Shown here: piece by piece, positions 1 to 9,398 of the stretch | How the letters are laid out: the number at the start of each line of letters is the position of its first letter | How positions within the stretch are numbered: position 1 is the first letter of the stretch | Source: Mycetocola_A sp015752285 | GTDB lineage: Bacteria > Actinomycetota > Actinomycetes > Actinomycetales > Microbacteriaceae | Assembly (NCBI RefSeq): GCF_015752285.1 | Contig: NZ_JADOUY010000004.1 | Coordinates: 310,001 to 374,000 of the forward strand | DNA length: 64,000 nt | Reading direction: 5' to 3' | Position numbers and translations under genes: made by a program | Notes under the pieces: generated by a model | Seen by the model: only the letters and a program-made list of their open reading frames with translations | What the model was told of the DNA's origin: nothing | Database searches by the model: none

Positions 1-582
1 CGTAGCATCGACGGGTTCACCGCGTCGACTCCTCTCGCCGTGCTCGAAGACGACAGGAACGCCATCCTCGCGGTGGGCATGAACGGCGAGCCCCTTCCTC
101 CTGAGCACGGATTTCCGGTCCGGATGGTCGTTCCAGGGCTCTACGGGTACGTTTCGGCCACGAAATGGGTGACCGAACTCGAGGTGACGCGCTTCGACGC
201 GGCATCCGCATACTGGACCGACCGTGGGTGGAGCGATCGAGGGCCGGTGAAGATCTCGTCGCGCATCGATGTTCCGAGCGCACGGCAGTCGCTCGCAGCC
301 GGCACGATCACGGTCGCCGGAGTCGCCTGGCACCAGCACGTCGGGATCGATCGCGTCGAGGTGCAGGTCGACGGCGGCAGCTGGCGAGAGGCAACACTTG
401 CACCTGCGATCTCGATCGACACCTGGGTGCAGTGGCGATATGACTGGGAAGCGTCCGCTGGAACCCACAAGTTGCGGGTGCGCGCGGTCGGCACGGACGG
501 TGAAATCCAGATTTCGGACAAGCAGGGTGTGCTTCCTGATGGAGCGACCGGGCTCGACGAACGGACCGTCGACGTGCTTTGA
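1..582 (+). CDS. Molybdopterin-dependent (sulfite-oxidase-like) oxidoreductase, C-terminal part
   Basis: The reading frame is open from the first base, so the gene begins before the window; 193 codons and a TGA stop at 580-582 are present. The stretch VPGLYGYVSATKWVTELEVT is characteristic of the end of the Mo-cofactor domain of sulfite-oxidase-family enzymes. It is followed by an Ig-like Mo-co dimerisation domain containing VEVQVDGGSWREA and THKLRVRAVG. The family performs two-electron oxidation or reduction of sulfite-like substrates; many actinobacterial members are membrane-anchored, but that part lies outside the window. The catalytic cysteine is also outside, so substrate and activity cannot be judged. 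Confidence 0.85.
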   Translation, partial: RSIDGFTASTPLAVLEDDRNAILAVGMNGEPLPPEHGFPVRMVVPGLYGYVSATKWVTELEVTRFDAASAYWTDRGWSDRGPVKISSRIDVPSARQSLAAGTITVAGVAWHQHVGIDRVEVQVDGGSWREATLAPAISIDTWVQWRYDWEASAGTHKLRVRAVGTDGEIQISDKQGVLPDGATGLDERTVDVL

Positions 583-824
583 GCGACGGAGCGTCACGAG
601 AACGAACGGGCATGTTGCAGCGCAGCGGGGCGATGCGTATTCTCGGACTACGGCGTCGTCACACGCCTGATTCCCTGACCAGCGGCCCACACCCGCAGGC
701 AGTGCGGGAACAAGGTGATCGTTCATCGTGGCGGGCGACTCCTTTTCGATGATCTCGGCAATCGTGGTCAGCACGGGTCCGGTGTGGGTCGGACGGCGTG
801 CTCACGGCCACGGGAGAGAACATC

Positions 825-1979
825 ATGACCCAGCGTCACTCGGCCAAGAAGCTGATCCGAGCGCGGATGTCCCGCACCGGCGAGAGCTATACGACAGCGT
901 TTCGCCGTCTCCAGTCGGAGCGGGAGCATCACGGGCATCCCGATGCAGTGTCGGGCTATCCGAGTTTCGGTGCCGCCTCCCACGGGCCATCCGCTCTGGC
1001 CCGTCACCTTCTCGCCGTTCGGGGGATCGGTGTGTCCGAACCGATGGCATTCGGCCTCGGCGGCGGGGTCGGGTTTCTCTATGCTGTCTTCGAGTACCGC
1101 GCGGTGTCGCATCCGCTTCTCACGATCGTGGCGCAGCACCATCCGAAGCCCTGGCTGGAGAGTGTGGCCGAGCACCTACGCCTGGACCTCTCGACGACGA
1201 CGTCGAGCGGGCCGGCTTCGGCTCTGACGAAGCTTGATGCGTCACTCGACGCGGGATCGCCCGCCTGGCTCACGGTGGGCAGGGGGCACCTCGCCTGGCA
1301 CGAGGCGACATCAGACGAGGAAGCGGCAGACCCCTATCCGATCGTCGTCGCCGGGCGGTCGGCTGGGCGGTACCTCATCGACGACACCGCGTCTGACCCG
1401 CACCTTATCCCTGCAGACCGACTTGCGACGGCGTGGGCCGCTCACCGAAAAGGCCGGTTCGGTCTGACGACCATCAGCTCACCGGTTTCGGTTCTTGACA
1501 TCGGTCACGCCGTCCGTTCGGCGATAGCGATGACGACAGCGCATCTCACCGGACCTGTGCTCGGAAATTCGTTCGACGTCAACATCGGCGTGAGCGGTAT
1601 GGAACGCCTACTCGCGGACCTGGAGGACGAGGGGACGAAGAGGGGGTGGGTGCGCCGATTCGGGTCTGCGGAGTCGTTCGCGGCCGGGATGGCGCGACTG
1701 GCGGAGTGTCTGACCTGGTCGCACACCGCTCCGGCGGCTGGCCGCCCGTTGTACGCCGAGTTCCTCGACGAGGCTGGCCCGGTGTCGGGCATGGCGCTCG
1801 GCCCCGCAGCCGAGACCGCACGCGACGCCGGCGCGGTCTGGGCCACCATCGCCGACCTGGCCGCAGACGCGACCGACCCCGGCCGAACGATCACCGAATT
1901 GGCCGTCAGGGTGCGCTCCGTCCTCGTTCTCGAGCGCCGGCTGGCCGCGGAACTCGGATCGGCACTCGACGCGGTCTGA
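825..1979 (+). CDS. BtrH N-terminal/DUF4872-like protein of unknown function
   Basis: A 384-residue protein from ATG 825, which has GGGAGAG about six bases upstream; a GTG at 798 in frame is a weaker alternative. Residues 1-30 form a basic leader (KKLIRARMSRTGESYTTAFR) often seen at the start of actinobacterial proteins of varied function. The next part (GVSEPMAFGLGGGVGFLYA) matches the BtrH N-terminal family, whose founder is an acyl-ACP:aminoglycoside acyltransferase of butirosin biosynthesis with a papain/C39-like fold. The C-terminal half resembles DUF4872. The family's expected cysteine before the GLGGG motif appears to be replaced (ASHGPSAL). No biosynthetic genes adjoin it. The family assignment is fairly firm; the function is unknown. 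Confidence 0.6.
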   Translation: MTQRHSAKKLIRARMSRTGESYTTAFRRLQSEREHHGHPDAVSGYPSFGAASHGPSALARHLLAVRGIGVSEPMAFGLGGGVGFLYAVFEYRAVSHPLLTIVAQHHPKPWLESVAEHLRLDLSTTTSSGPASALTKLDASLDAGSPAWLTVGRGHLAWHEATSDEEAADPYPIVVAGRSAGRYLIDDTASDPHLIPADRLATAWAAHRKGRFGLTTISSPVSVLDIGHAVRSAIAMTTAHLTGPVLGNSFDVNIGVSGMERLLADLEDEGTKRGWVRRFGSAESFAAGMARLAECLTWSHTAPAAGRPLYAEFLDEAGPVSGMALGPAAETARDAGAVWATIADLAADATDPGRTITELAVRVRSVLVLERRLAAELGSALDAV

Positions 1980-2045
1980 CCGGGTCGAGGTGGGCTAGTC
2001 TCGAAAGCGCCATCATCGGCATTTGCGAGAGTAAGGACGATCTTC

Positions 2046-2942
2046 ATGCGCATCAAGACTTTTGTTGCACCCCTGGCACTTGCGGCGGCTGCTGCCCTCC
2101 TGCTGACGGGCTGTGTGAACAACGAGACCGCACCGTCGAAGGGTGGTGACGGGGCCAGCGGCGTCTCCGTTGACGAGGCAAGTGTCGCGCTGCTCCCCGA
2201 TGACATCAAGGAGGCCGGCAAGCTGGTCATCGGCACGGATGCCAACTACCCGCCGAACGAGTACAAGGATTCGGACGGCACGGTGATCGGCTGGGAGATC
2301 GACCTGATCGACGCTATGGCCGCCAAGCTCGGGCTTGAGACCGAGTACAAGGCGTCGCAGTTCGACAACATCATCCCCTCGATCGTCGGCAACAAGCTCG
2401 ACTTCGGGCTCTCGTCCTTCACGGACACCATCGAACGTGAAGAGCAGGTCGACTTCGTCAACTACTACACGGCAGGCGTCCAGTGGGCGTCGACCAAGGG
2501 TACCGAGGTGGATCCGAACAACGCCTGCGGGCTCAAGGTCGCCGTTCAGTCCACCACCTTCCAGGACACAGAAGAGGTCCCGGCCAAGTCGGACGCCTGT
2601 GTGGCTGCAGGAAAGGAACCGATCGAGAAACTGCAGTTCGAGGCCCAGGATGCCGCCGCGAACGCGGTCGCTCTCGGCCAGGCCGATGCGTTCAGCGCTG
2701 ACTCCCCGGTGACTCTTTACGCCATCGCCCAGAACGGCGACAAGCTGCAGGCCGCTGGCGAGACCTTCGACGAGGCGCCGTACGGCCTCCCGATCGCCAA
2801 GGACAGCGAACTGACCGAGGCCATCGTGTCCGCCTTCGAAGCTCTGATCGCCGACGGAACCTACACCGAGATCCTCGACGAATGGGGTGTCGCTGACGGC
2901 GGTCTCGATGAGATCACGATCAACGCAGCCTCGAAGGGCTAA
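2046..2942 (+). CDS. Polar amino-acid ABC transporter substrate-binding lipoprotein
   Basis: A 298-residue secreted solute-binding protein. The N-terminus is a lipoprotein signal peptide with lipobox LLTGC, so Cys23 would be lipidated and anchor the protein outside the membrane. Family 3 features follow: LVIGTDANYPPNEY, a GWEIDLIDAMAAKLG segment and SIVGNKLDFGLSS, typical of glutamine/histidine/arginine-type binding proteins. It is first in a three-gene operon, with two bases to the permease. A weak AAGGA-like ribosome site precedes ATG 2046. The substrate is probably a polar amino acid but cannot be fixed from sequence. Confidence 0.9.
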   Translation: MRIKTFVAPLALAAAAALLLTGCVNNETAPSKGGDGASGVSVDEASVALLPDDIKEAGKLVIGTDANYPPNEYKDSDGTVIGWEIDLIDAMAAKLGLETEYKASQFDNIIPSIVGNKLDFGLSSFTDTIEREEQVDFVNYYTAGVQWASTKGTEVDPNNACGLKVAVQSTTFQDTEEVPAKSDACVAAGKEPIEKLQFEAQDAAANAVALGQADAFSADSPVTLYAIAQNGDKLQAAGETFDEAPYGLPIAKDSELTEAIVSAFEALIADGTYTEILDEWGVADGGLDEITINAASKG

Positions 2943-2944
2943 TC

Positions 2945-3940
2945 ATGCCTGCAGACATGCAGAACCCACCGGCGCAGCGGGACACGGCAGCGCCGGTGGG
3001 TGCCGGCCCGATCAAGGCCATCAAACTGCGGCACCCGTGGCGCATCGTCATCGCGGTCGTCCTGGTTGCCATGCTCGCCCTGTTCATCTGGGATGCGGCG
3101 CTCAGGCCCGCGTACGACTGGCCTGAGTACGGCAAGTACATCTTCGACCGGCGCATTGCCGCGGCAGCGTGGGTGACCATACAGCTCACCGTCTACTCGA
3201 TGATCATCGCGATCATCCTCGGGCTTCTGCTTGCCGTGATGCGGCTCTCGCCGAACCCCGTGGTGAAGAGCGTGGCCTGGCTCTACCTCTGGATCTTCCG
3301 GGGCACCCCCGTGTACGTCCAGCTCGTGTTCTGGGGCCTGATCTCGGTGATCTACAACACCATCGACATCGGTGTACCGGGACTCCAGCCGCTCGCGTCG
3401 TGGGAGACCAGCGAACTGCTGAACACGTTCACCCTCGCCGTGATCGGCCTGGCGCTGAACGAGGCCGCATACATGGCGGAGATCGTGCGCGCGGGTATCC
3501 TTTCCGTCGACAAGGGCCAGGAAGAGGCGGCCACAGCCCTCGGCATGAGCTGGCCACAGACCATGCGGCGCATCATTGTTCCGCAATCGATGCGCATCAT
3601 CATCCCGCCGACGGGTAACGAGGTCATCTCAATGCTCAAGACCACGTCGCTCGTGGTCGCCGTGCCATTCAGTCTTGACTTGTACACCCGGTCGCGTGAC
3701 ATCTCGGCCGTGAACTTCAACGTCGTCTCCATGCTGCTCGTCGCGTCGAGCTGGTACCTGCTGTTCACGTCCATTCTCATGGTCGGCCAGTACTTCCTCG
3801 AGAAGCGGTTCTCCCGCGGCATCGGCGCGATGCGCCTCGATAGAAACGCTCCGATCGACGACTCGGCCGATGTCGGAGTGAACACAGGCGCTCAGCCCGC
3901 TCAGACACCGAAATCGCACGAGGAAGGGGGCAGGACATGA
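2945..3940 (+). CDS. Amino-acid ABC transporter permease (HisM/GlnP family)
   Basis: A 331-residue membrane protein. A cytoplasmic N-terminal tail of about 35 residues precedes the first helix (IVIAVVLVAMLALFIW). The HisMQ-type permease domain follows, with the EAA coupling motif visible as EAAYMAEIVRAGILSVDKGQ and then EEAATALGMSWPQTMRRI. It would form the membrane channel with a second copy of itself, paired with the ATPase at 3937. It starts two bases after the binding-protein gene and overlaps the ATPase gene by four bases (ATGA), indicating translational coupling. Confidence 0.92.
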   Translation: MPADMQNPPAQRDTAAPVGAGPIKAIKLRHPWRIVIAVVLVAMLALFIWDAALRPAYDWPEYGKYIFDRRIAAAAWVTIQLTVYSMIIAIILGLLLAVMRLSPNPVVKSVAWLYLWIFRGTPVYVQLVFWGLISVIYNTIDIGVPGLQPLASWETSELLNTFTLAVIGLALNEAAYMAEIVRAGILSVDKGQEEAATALGMSWPQTMRRIIVPQSMRIIIPPTGNEVISMLKTTSLVVAVPFSLDLYTRSRDISAVNFNVVSMLLVASSWYLLFTSILMVGQYFLEKRFSRGIGAMRLDRNAPIDDSADVGVNTGAQPAQTPKSHEEGGRT

Positions 3941-4704
3941 CGGACGCACCGATGGTCCGCGCCGAAAGCGTCTGCAAGAACTTCGGCTCCAACCAGGTCC
4001 TCAAGGGCATCACGCTCGAGGTCGCGCGCGGCGAAGTGATGTGTCTCGTCGGACCAAGCGGGTCTGGCAAGTCCACATTCCTCCGCTGCATCAACCACCT
4101 CGAGCGGGTCGACGCCGGACGCCTGTTCGTCGACGACGCTCTCGTCGGGTATGAGCAGCGCGGTGACAAGCTCTACGAGCTCAAGCCGAAGGTCGCCGCC
4201 CGCCAGCGCCGGGACATCGGCATGGTGTTCCAGCGGTTCAACCTGTTCCCACATATGACCGCGCTCGAGAACGTCATCGAGGCACCGATCCAGGTGCGCG
4301 GACTGAGCCGCTCCGCAGCGACGGCGAAGGGCAGGGAACTGCTCGAGCGCGTCGGTCTCGCCGACCATATCGACCATTACCCCGCGCATCTCTCTGGCGG
4401 GCAGCAGCAGCGCGTCGCCATCGCCAGGGCACTGGCCATGGAACCGAAGCTCATGCTGTTCGACGAACCGACCAGTGCACTCGACCCGGAACTCGTCGGT
4501 GAAGTTCTCGACGTGATGAAGGAACTCGCGAGCACGGGAATGACGATGATCGTCGTCACCCACGAGATGGGTTTCGCCCGAGAGGTCGCCGATTCCCTCG
4601 TCTTCATGGACGGAGGGGTCGTCGTCGAGTCCGGTAACCCGCGAGAGGTCCTGGCCAACCCGCAGCACGGCCGGACGCAGGCGTTCCTCTCGAAGGTGCT
4701 CTAA
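3937..4704 (+). CDS. Amino-acid ABC transporter ATP-binding protein (GlnQ-like)
   Basis: A 255-residue ABC ATPase energising the importer encoded just upstream. Walker A GPSGSGKST lies at about 39-47, the Q-loop at VFQRFNLFPH, signature LSGGQQQR at about 152-159, Walker B LMLFDEP at about 173-179, and the switch histidine in VTHEMGFARE. A small insertion (about residues 66-88) lies between the Walker A region and the Q-loop. It is the last gene of the operon; its stop overlaps the convergent hrpA stop by four bases. Confidence 0.93.
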   Translation: MTDAPMVRAESVCKNFGSNQVLKGITLEVARGEVMCLVGPSGSGKSTFLRCINHLERVDAGRLFVDDALVGYEQRGDKLYELKPKVAARQRRDIGMVFQRFNLFPHMTALENVIEAPIQVRGLSRSAATAKGRELLERVGLADHIDHYPAHLSGGQQQRVAIARALAMEPKLMLFDEPTSALDPELVGEVLDVMKELASTGMTMIVVTHEMGFAREVADSLVFMDGGVVVESGNPREVLANPQHGRTQAFLSKVL

Positions 4705-7700
4705 CCGGCGAGAACCTTGCGGATGCGCTGTAGAGACACACTCTCTGCGGCGCCAATGTTCTGGGCGAACAGGCTGAGCCGGAGTTCCTCGAGCATCCAG
4801 CGCGCCCGTCCGAGGTGTGGAGGCGCAAACCGGTCGAGCGGAATCGTCCCGCCAGCTGCTTCGAACAGAGCCGTTGCGGTCTGGATCTCGTTCATCCAGA
4901 CGCGGTCGCGGTTCGGGTTGTCTGGGAGTTTCTCGGCCCGGTAGGCGATTCCGGAGAGGTATCGGGGCAGCTGCGCCAGCCGCGCCGAACCGGTAGTCGA
5001 GACGAACCCGGCGAAGATGAGACCGTTCAGCTGGGCGGTCGCGTCAGACAGTGCGGGGAGCAGCGAGAGGCTCGTCGCCCGCTTCAGCGCCTTCTCTGCG
5101 GTGCGGGCCGCGGTGAGGACCTTGGCGGTGAGCGAGACGGTGTCGAACATCGTGTTCATCACGGCGCCGGATACCCGGTCGCGCACGGTTTCGAACTCCA
5201 CACGCATGAACAAGCATCCGTCAGAGGCAACGCGGAACAGGATGTCGTCGATGCAGGCGATGAGGCAGTCGTCGAAGAGAGCCTGGGTCGATGGGTACGG
5301 GCTTGTCGCTAGGACCAGCTTCTCGGCGCCGGTGAGGTGTTGCTGCACGTAGCTGACCGGTGACGGCACGGCGAGGAGCAGCAGCCGCCGGACACCACCG
5401 GGCATAGCGCGACGTTGATCGGCCTCGGTCGCCATGATTCGAATGGAGACGGATGTTCGATCGTCGACGAGCGCAGGATAGCCGCGGATGGTGTTACCCG
5501 CGTGCCTGGTGTCGACAAAGCGCGGGAGTTCATCGAAGTCCCAGCGGGTGATGCCGGACCGTTCCAGCGCGTTAGGCGTGGCCTCGGCCACCTTCGCCAC
5601 ACTTTCCCGGGTTCGGGAGGCAAGCCGGTTCTGCAGTTCGGCGAGGTCCTTGCCTGCCGCGACCGGCCTGCCTTTCTCATCGACGACCCGGAAGGTCACC
5701 CGAAGATGCCCGGGAATGCGTGAGAGATCGAAATCGGATGCCTCGATGGGCATATAGGAGAGCCGCTTGACGGCAATGGCCAGGTGGGCGGCAAGAGTGT
5801 CGTTGTTCGTGGCCTGAGCCTGGGGCTGCGGCGGGACGTCCGGCAGTTCTGCCATAAGCCGCCGCGCCCAGTCCGCAGCAGGCACGACGTTGCGGCGAAT
5901 GGCTTTCGGGAGCGATTTGATCATCGCGGTGACGAGATCCAGCCGCAGCCCCGGCACCTGCCAGTCGAAACCCGCCGGCGAAAGTCGGGGGAGGAGCGGA
6001 AGGGGCACCTGTACGGTGACACCGTCGTCGTCCGCGCCGGGTTCGAAGCGGTAGCGGAGGCTCAGTTTCTGATCGCCCTGCCGCCACGTCGGCGGGAACT
6101 GGGCGTCGTCGACCTCAGGGGCGTCGTCGGGGAGCAGATCTTCCTGCCGCATCGTGAGCAATTCAGGAGTGACCTTCTTCGCCTGGCGCCACCAACCCTC
6201 GAAGCTGCGGGTCGAAAAGACATCGGCGGGGATGCGGGAGTTGTAGAAGTCGAAGACGGCTTCATCGTCGAAGAGGATGTCGCGACGGCGGGTGCGTTCC
6301 TCGAGCTCGGCGAGTTCCTTCCGCAGTCGACGGTTGGCCTTGTCGAACGCCTGGGGAGACTCCCACTCGCCTTCCACGAGTGCGTGCCTGAGAAACAGCT
6401 CTCGCGAGAGTTCCTGGTCGATGCGCGAGTACTGGACACGGCGGCGGGGCACGATGGCGAGGCCATAGAGCATGACCTTCTCCCAGGCGACAACGGCACC
6501 CTGCCCCTTTTCCCAATGGGGTTCGGAATAGCTGCGTTTGACGAGGTCGCCGGCGATCTCCTCGGCCCAGGCCGGGTCGATGGCGGCGTTGGTGCGGGCG
6601 AACAGGCGTGAGGTCTCCACGAGTTCGGCCGACATGAGCGCGTTCGGTTGCTTCTTCACGAGTGCTGACCCGGGGAAGATCACGAAACGGGTCTGACGGG
6701 CTCCAATGTAGTCACCCTTTCGGGCAGGTCCCGGCCGCCCCTGCTGTTTGCCGCGAGCCGTGTTCGCTGCCGCAGCCGCGGCATCCTTCAGCCCGATGTG
6801 CGAGAGCAGGCCGGCGAGAAGTGACTTGTGGATGCCGTCCGGGTTTGTCGCCCGGTCGGAAAGGGTGAGTCCGAGCGGCTTCGACAACTGCCGAAGCTGG
6901 CGGACGACATCCTGCCATTCGCGTACCCGCAGGTAGTTGAGGAACTCGGTCTTGCACAGTCGTCTGAATGCGCTCGACCCCAGCTCCTTCTGCTTGTCCT
7001 CGAGGTAGTTCCACAGATTCAGGAGGGAAAGGAAGTCGCTCGTCGGGTCGGTGAACCGAGCGTGCTGTTCATCCGCCTGCTGGCGTTTTTCGAGTGGACG
7101 CTCCCGCGGGTCCTGAATGGTGAGCGCTGCGACGATCGCCATCACTTCGCGCGAGACGCCGTGTCTCTTCGACTCGACGACCATCCGGGCGAAGCGCGGG
7201 TCGATCGGCAGGCGGGACAGGTCGCGTCCGACACGGGTGAGTTTCGGCGTCACCCCCTCCGCAGTGCTGATGGCGCCCAATTCACGGAGCAGGTCGACAC
7301 CGTCCTTGATGCCCCGCGAGTCCGGCGGCTGAAGGAACGGGAAAGCCTGGATGTCACCGAGTCCGAGCGACACCATCTGCAGGATCACGGCCGCGAGGTT
7401 GGTGCGGAGAATCTCGGGTTCGGTGAATTCCGGCCGGGCAGTGAAGTCCTGCTCGGAATACAGCCGGATGGCGATGCCGTCGCTGGTGCGCCCTGACCGT
7501 CCTGATCGCTGGTTGGCGGACGCCTGCGAGATCGCTTCGATGGGTAGTCGCTGAATCTTCGACCGCACGCTGTACCGCGAGATGCGGGCCGTTCCTGCGT
7601 CGATCACGTACTTGATCCCCGGAACGGTCAGGCTGGTCTCGGCGACGTTCGTCGCCAGCACGATGCGCCGCCGGACCCCGGCCACTGAACTGGGCTGGAA

Positions 7701-8546
7701 GACGCGGTGCTGTTCGGCCGAACTGAGCCGACCGTACAGCGGGAGGATCTCGGTGACCCCTGCACCGCCTGAGGCGTAGCGGGCGCGGAGGGCGTCAGCG
7801 GTGTCGCGGATCTCCGTCTCACCGCTGAGGAAGACGAGGACGTCACCCATCGACTCCTGGGCCAGTTCGTCGAGAGCCGCAGTGATGCCGTCGATCGGGT
7901 CCACGTCGGGTTGCGTCTCACCCGCATCGTCCTGATCCTCGTCGTCTGCAGGAACATCGGCCACGAGCGGGCGGAACCGGATCTCGACGGGGAAGGTGCG
8001 GCCGGACACCTCGACAATCGGCGCGTCATCGAAGTGGCGTGAGAAGCTCTGCGGGTCGATCGTCGCCGACGTGATAATCAGTTTGAGGTCGGGGCGCTTC
8101 GGCAACAGCTGCTTGAGGTATCCGAGCAGGAAGTCGATGTTGAGGCTGCGTTCGTGGGCCTCGTCGATGATGATGGTGTCGTATGCACGCAGCATCCGGT
8201 CGCGGTGAATCGCGTTGAGCAGGATGCCGTCTGTCATCAGCTTGACCTTGGTGTCCGAGCTGGCCTGATCGGTGAACCTGACCTGGTAGCCCACGACCCC
8301 TCCGAGCTCAACCCCGAGTTCGTCGGCGATGCGCTCAGCGATCGTCCGGGCGGCCAGACGTCTCGGCTGGGTGTGGGCGATCGATTCACGGCCCAGCTCA
8401 AGCAGGATCTTCGGCAGCTGCGTCGTCTTTCCCGATCCGGTCGCCCCGGCGATGATGATCACCTGATGGTCGCGAACGACCTCGGCGATCTCGTCCTTCA
8501 TCTGGCTGACGGGCAGCTCGGGAGGGTAGGAGATCGTGAAAGACAT
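4701..8546 (-). CDS. hrpA: ATP-dependent RNA helicase HrpA
   Basis: A 1281-residue DEAH-box helicase of normal length for HrpA. Walker A GATGSGKTT is at about 34-42, the DEAH box at 128-131 (IIIDEAHERS), SAT motif III in IITSATID, and the QRSGRSGR motif VI near residue 345. The long C-terminal half carries the HrpA-specific region (DUF3418), including the start VEFETVRDRV. It unwinds RNA in an ATP-dependent manner and is linked in other bacteria to rescue of stalled or collided ribosomes. It is monocistronic and convergent with the amino-acid importer. Confidence 0.95.
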   Translation of the reverse strand: MSFTISYPPELPVSQMKDEIAEVVRDHQVIIIAGATGSGKTTQLPKILLELGRESIAHTQPRRLAARTIAERIADELGVELGGVVGYQVRFTDQASSDTKVKLMTDGILLNAIHRDRMLRAYDTIIIDEAHERSLNIDFLLGYLKQLLPKRPDLKLIITSATIDPQSFSRHFDDAPIVEVSGRTFPVEIRFRPLVADVPADDEDQDDAGETQPDVDPIDGITAALDELAQESMGDVLVFLSGETEIRDTADALRARYASGGAGVTEILPLYGRLSSAEQHRVFQPSSVAGVRRRIVLATNVAETSLTVPGIKYVIDAGTARISRYSVRSKIQRLPIEAISQASANQRSGRSGRTSDGIAIRLYSEQDFTARPEFTEPEILRTNLAAVILQMVSLGLGDIQAFPFLQPPDSRGIKDGVDLLRELGAISTAEGVTPKLTRVGRDLSRLPIDPRFARMVVESKRHGVSREVMAIVAALTIQDPRERPLEKRQQADEQHARFTDPTSDFLSLLNLWNYLEDKQKELGSSAFRRLCKTEFLNYLRVREWQDVVRQLRQLSKPLGLTLSDRATNPDGIHKSLLAGLLSHIGLKDAAAAAANTARGKQQGRPGPARKGDYIGARQTRFVIFPGSALVKKQPNALMSAELVETSRLFARTNAAIDPAWAEEIAGDLVKRSYSEPHWEKGQGAVVAWEKVMLYGLAIVPRRRVQYSRIDQELSRELFLRHALVEGEWESPQAFDKANRRLRKELAELEERTRRRDILFDDEAVFDFYNSRIPADVFSTRSFEGWWRQAKKVTPELLTMRQEDLLPDDAPEVDDAQFPPTWRQGDQKLSLRYRFEPGADDDGVTVQVPLPLLPRLSPAGFDWQVPGLRLDLVTAMIKSLPKAIRRNVVPAADWARRLMAELPDVPPQPQAQATNNDTLAAHLAIAVKRLSYMPIEASDFDLSRIPGHLRVTFRVVDEKGRPVAAGKDLAELQNRLASRTRESVAKVAEATPNALERSGITRWDFDELPRFVDTRHAGNTIRGYPALVDDRTSVSIRIMATEADQRRAMPGGVRRLLLLAVPSPVSYVQQHLTGAEKLVLATSPYPSTQALFDDCLIACIDDILFRVASDGCLFMRVEFETVRDRVSGAVMNTMFDTVSLTAKVLTAARTAEKALKRATSLSLLPALSDATAQLNGLIFAGFVSTTGSARLAQLPRYLSGIAYRAEKLPDNPNRDRVWMNEIQTATALFEAAGGTIPLDRFAPPHLGRARWMLEELRLSLFAQNIGAAESVSLQRIRKVLAG

Positions 8547-8639
8547 AGCCCTCCATCGTAGGACACTCCGCCCGCGGGCTCGCCGATCCCTTCGCCGTCG
8601 TCCGTGGATCTGGCGACCATCGAGGAGCTGACAAATTCA

Positions 8640-8675
8640 TTGACCAAGCAAAGTGGTTTGTGATACAAAGTAACC
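8640..8675 (+). promoter_or_regulatory. Promoter with overlapping palindromic operator; probable leaderless start
   Basis: TTGACC at 8640-8645 is followed after 17 bases by ATACAA at 8663-8668, a plausible -35/-10 pair. The first ATG (8676) lies only seven bases after the -10, and no Shine-Dalgarno sequence precedes it, so the transcript probably starts at or next to the ATG. The perfect palindrome TTTGT-GAT-ACAAA (8657-8669) covers the spacer end and the -10. It is a likely site for the winged-helix protein encoded at 9391, giving autorepression. This is inferred from sequence only. Confidence 0.5.
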
Positions 8676-9398
8676 ATGAACTCACCAGACCACGGAGACC
8701 GGGCATCCGGATCCACGACGAACGCGAACATACCCGAGGGCGACGAGCCGCTCGACCCGGCAGCCATGCTCGACCTTCTGCAGGTGCAGCAGCGCAGCGT
8801 CACCACCCAGATGGGCAGCTTCGTCGGAGTGATCACCGCGACGTGGGGCGTCGCCTGGCTCGTCGGGTTCCTCCTCCTCTGGCTGATCGACGGCGCCCGG
8901 CCGGGGTTCGCTCTCCCGCTGCCGATCGCAGCGTGGGGATTCGGCATCCTCATCGCCATCGCGATCGTTATCTCGATCGTCCTCGGCGTGCGCAACAGCC
9001 GCGGGGTCAAGAGCTCACCGGCGAGTGTGTTCACCGGTGCCGTCTACGGGTCGACCTGGTCGGTGTCGATGATCGCCCTGTACGTCTTCGGTGCCGGCCT
9101 TCTGGTCAACGGGATGCCGCCGTCCGTGGCGAGCATTTACTTCCCGTCCGCATTCGTTCTGATGACCGGGGTGCTGTTCATGGTGTCAGGCGCGATCTGG
9201 CACGCCATCCCTGCGCTTGTCAGCGGCATCTGGCTGGTCGTCGTCGCCGTCGTTGCGCCGTTCTTCCAGTACCCCAACCACTACCTCTTCCTCGCGCTGG
9301 CCGGCGGCGGTGCCTTTATCGCTCTCGCGATCGGTTCCGAAATCTACGCCAGACGGGTGCGCCGCTCGGCTCGGTCTGGGGCCCGCGATCATGGCTGA
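8676..9398 (+). CDS. Six-helix integral membrane protein, first gene of an ABC-exporter operon
   Basis: A 240-residue protein with a polar N-terminus of about 45 residues, then roughly six hydrophobic segments (about 48-70, 78-105, 120-145, 150-172, 176-198, 202-222), and a short arginine-rich tail (YARRVRRSAR). I do not recognise a catalytic motif. It overlaps the following regulator gene by eight bases, and all four genes 8676-11350 overlap their neighbours, so they are one operon. A role as sensor or accessory subunit of the exporter is plausible, but only from context. The start is set by ATG 8676, directly after the promoter. Confidence 0.7.
   Translation: MNSPDHGDRASGSTTNANIPEGDEPLDPAAMLDLLQVQQRSVTTQMGSFVGVITATWGVAWLVGFLLLWLIDGARPGFALPLPIAAWGFGILIAIAIVISIVLGVRNSRGVKSSPASVFTGAVYGSTWSVSMIALYVFGAGLLVNGMPPSVASIYFPSAFVLMTGVLFMVSGAIWHAIPALVSGIWLVVVAVVAPFFQYPNHYLFLALAGGGAFIALAIGSEIYARRVRRSARSGARDHG

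Noticed and set aside
583..824. Possible small gene between the oxidoreductase and the BtrH-like gene
   Set aside because: Open frames here run into the BtrH-like gene out of frame and have no ribosome site or recognisable product.
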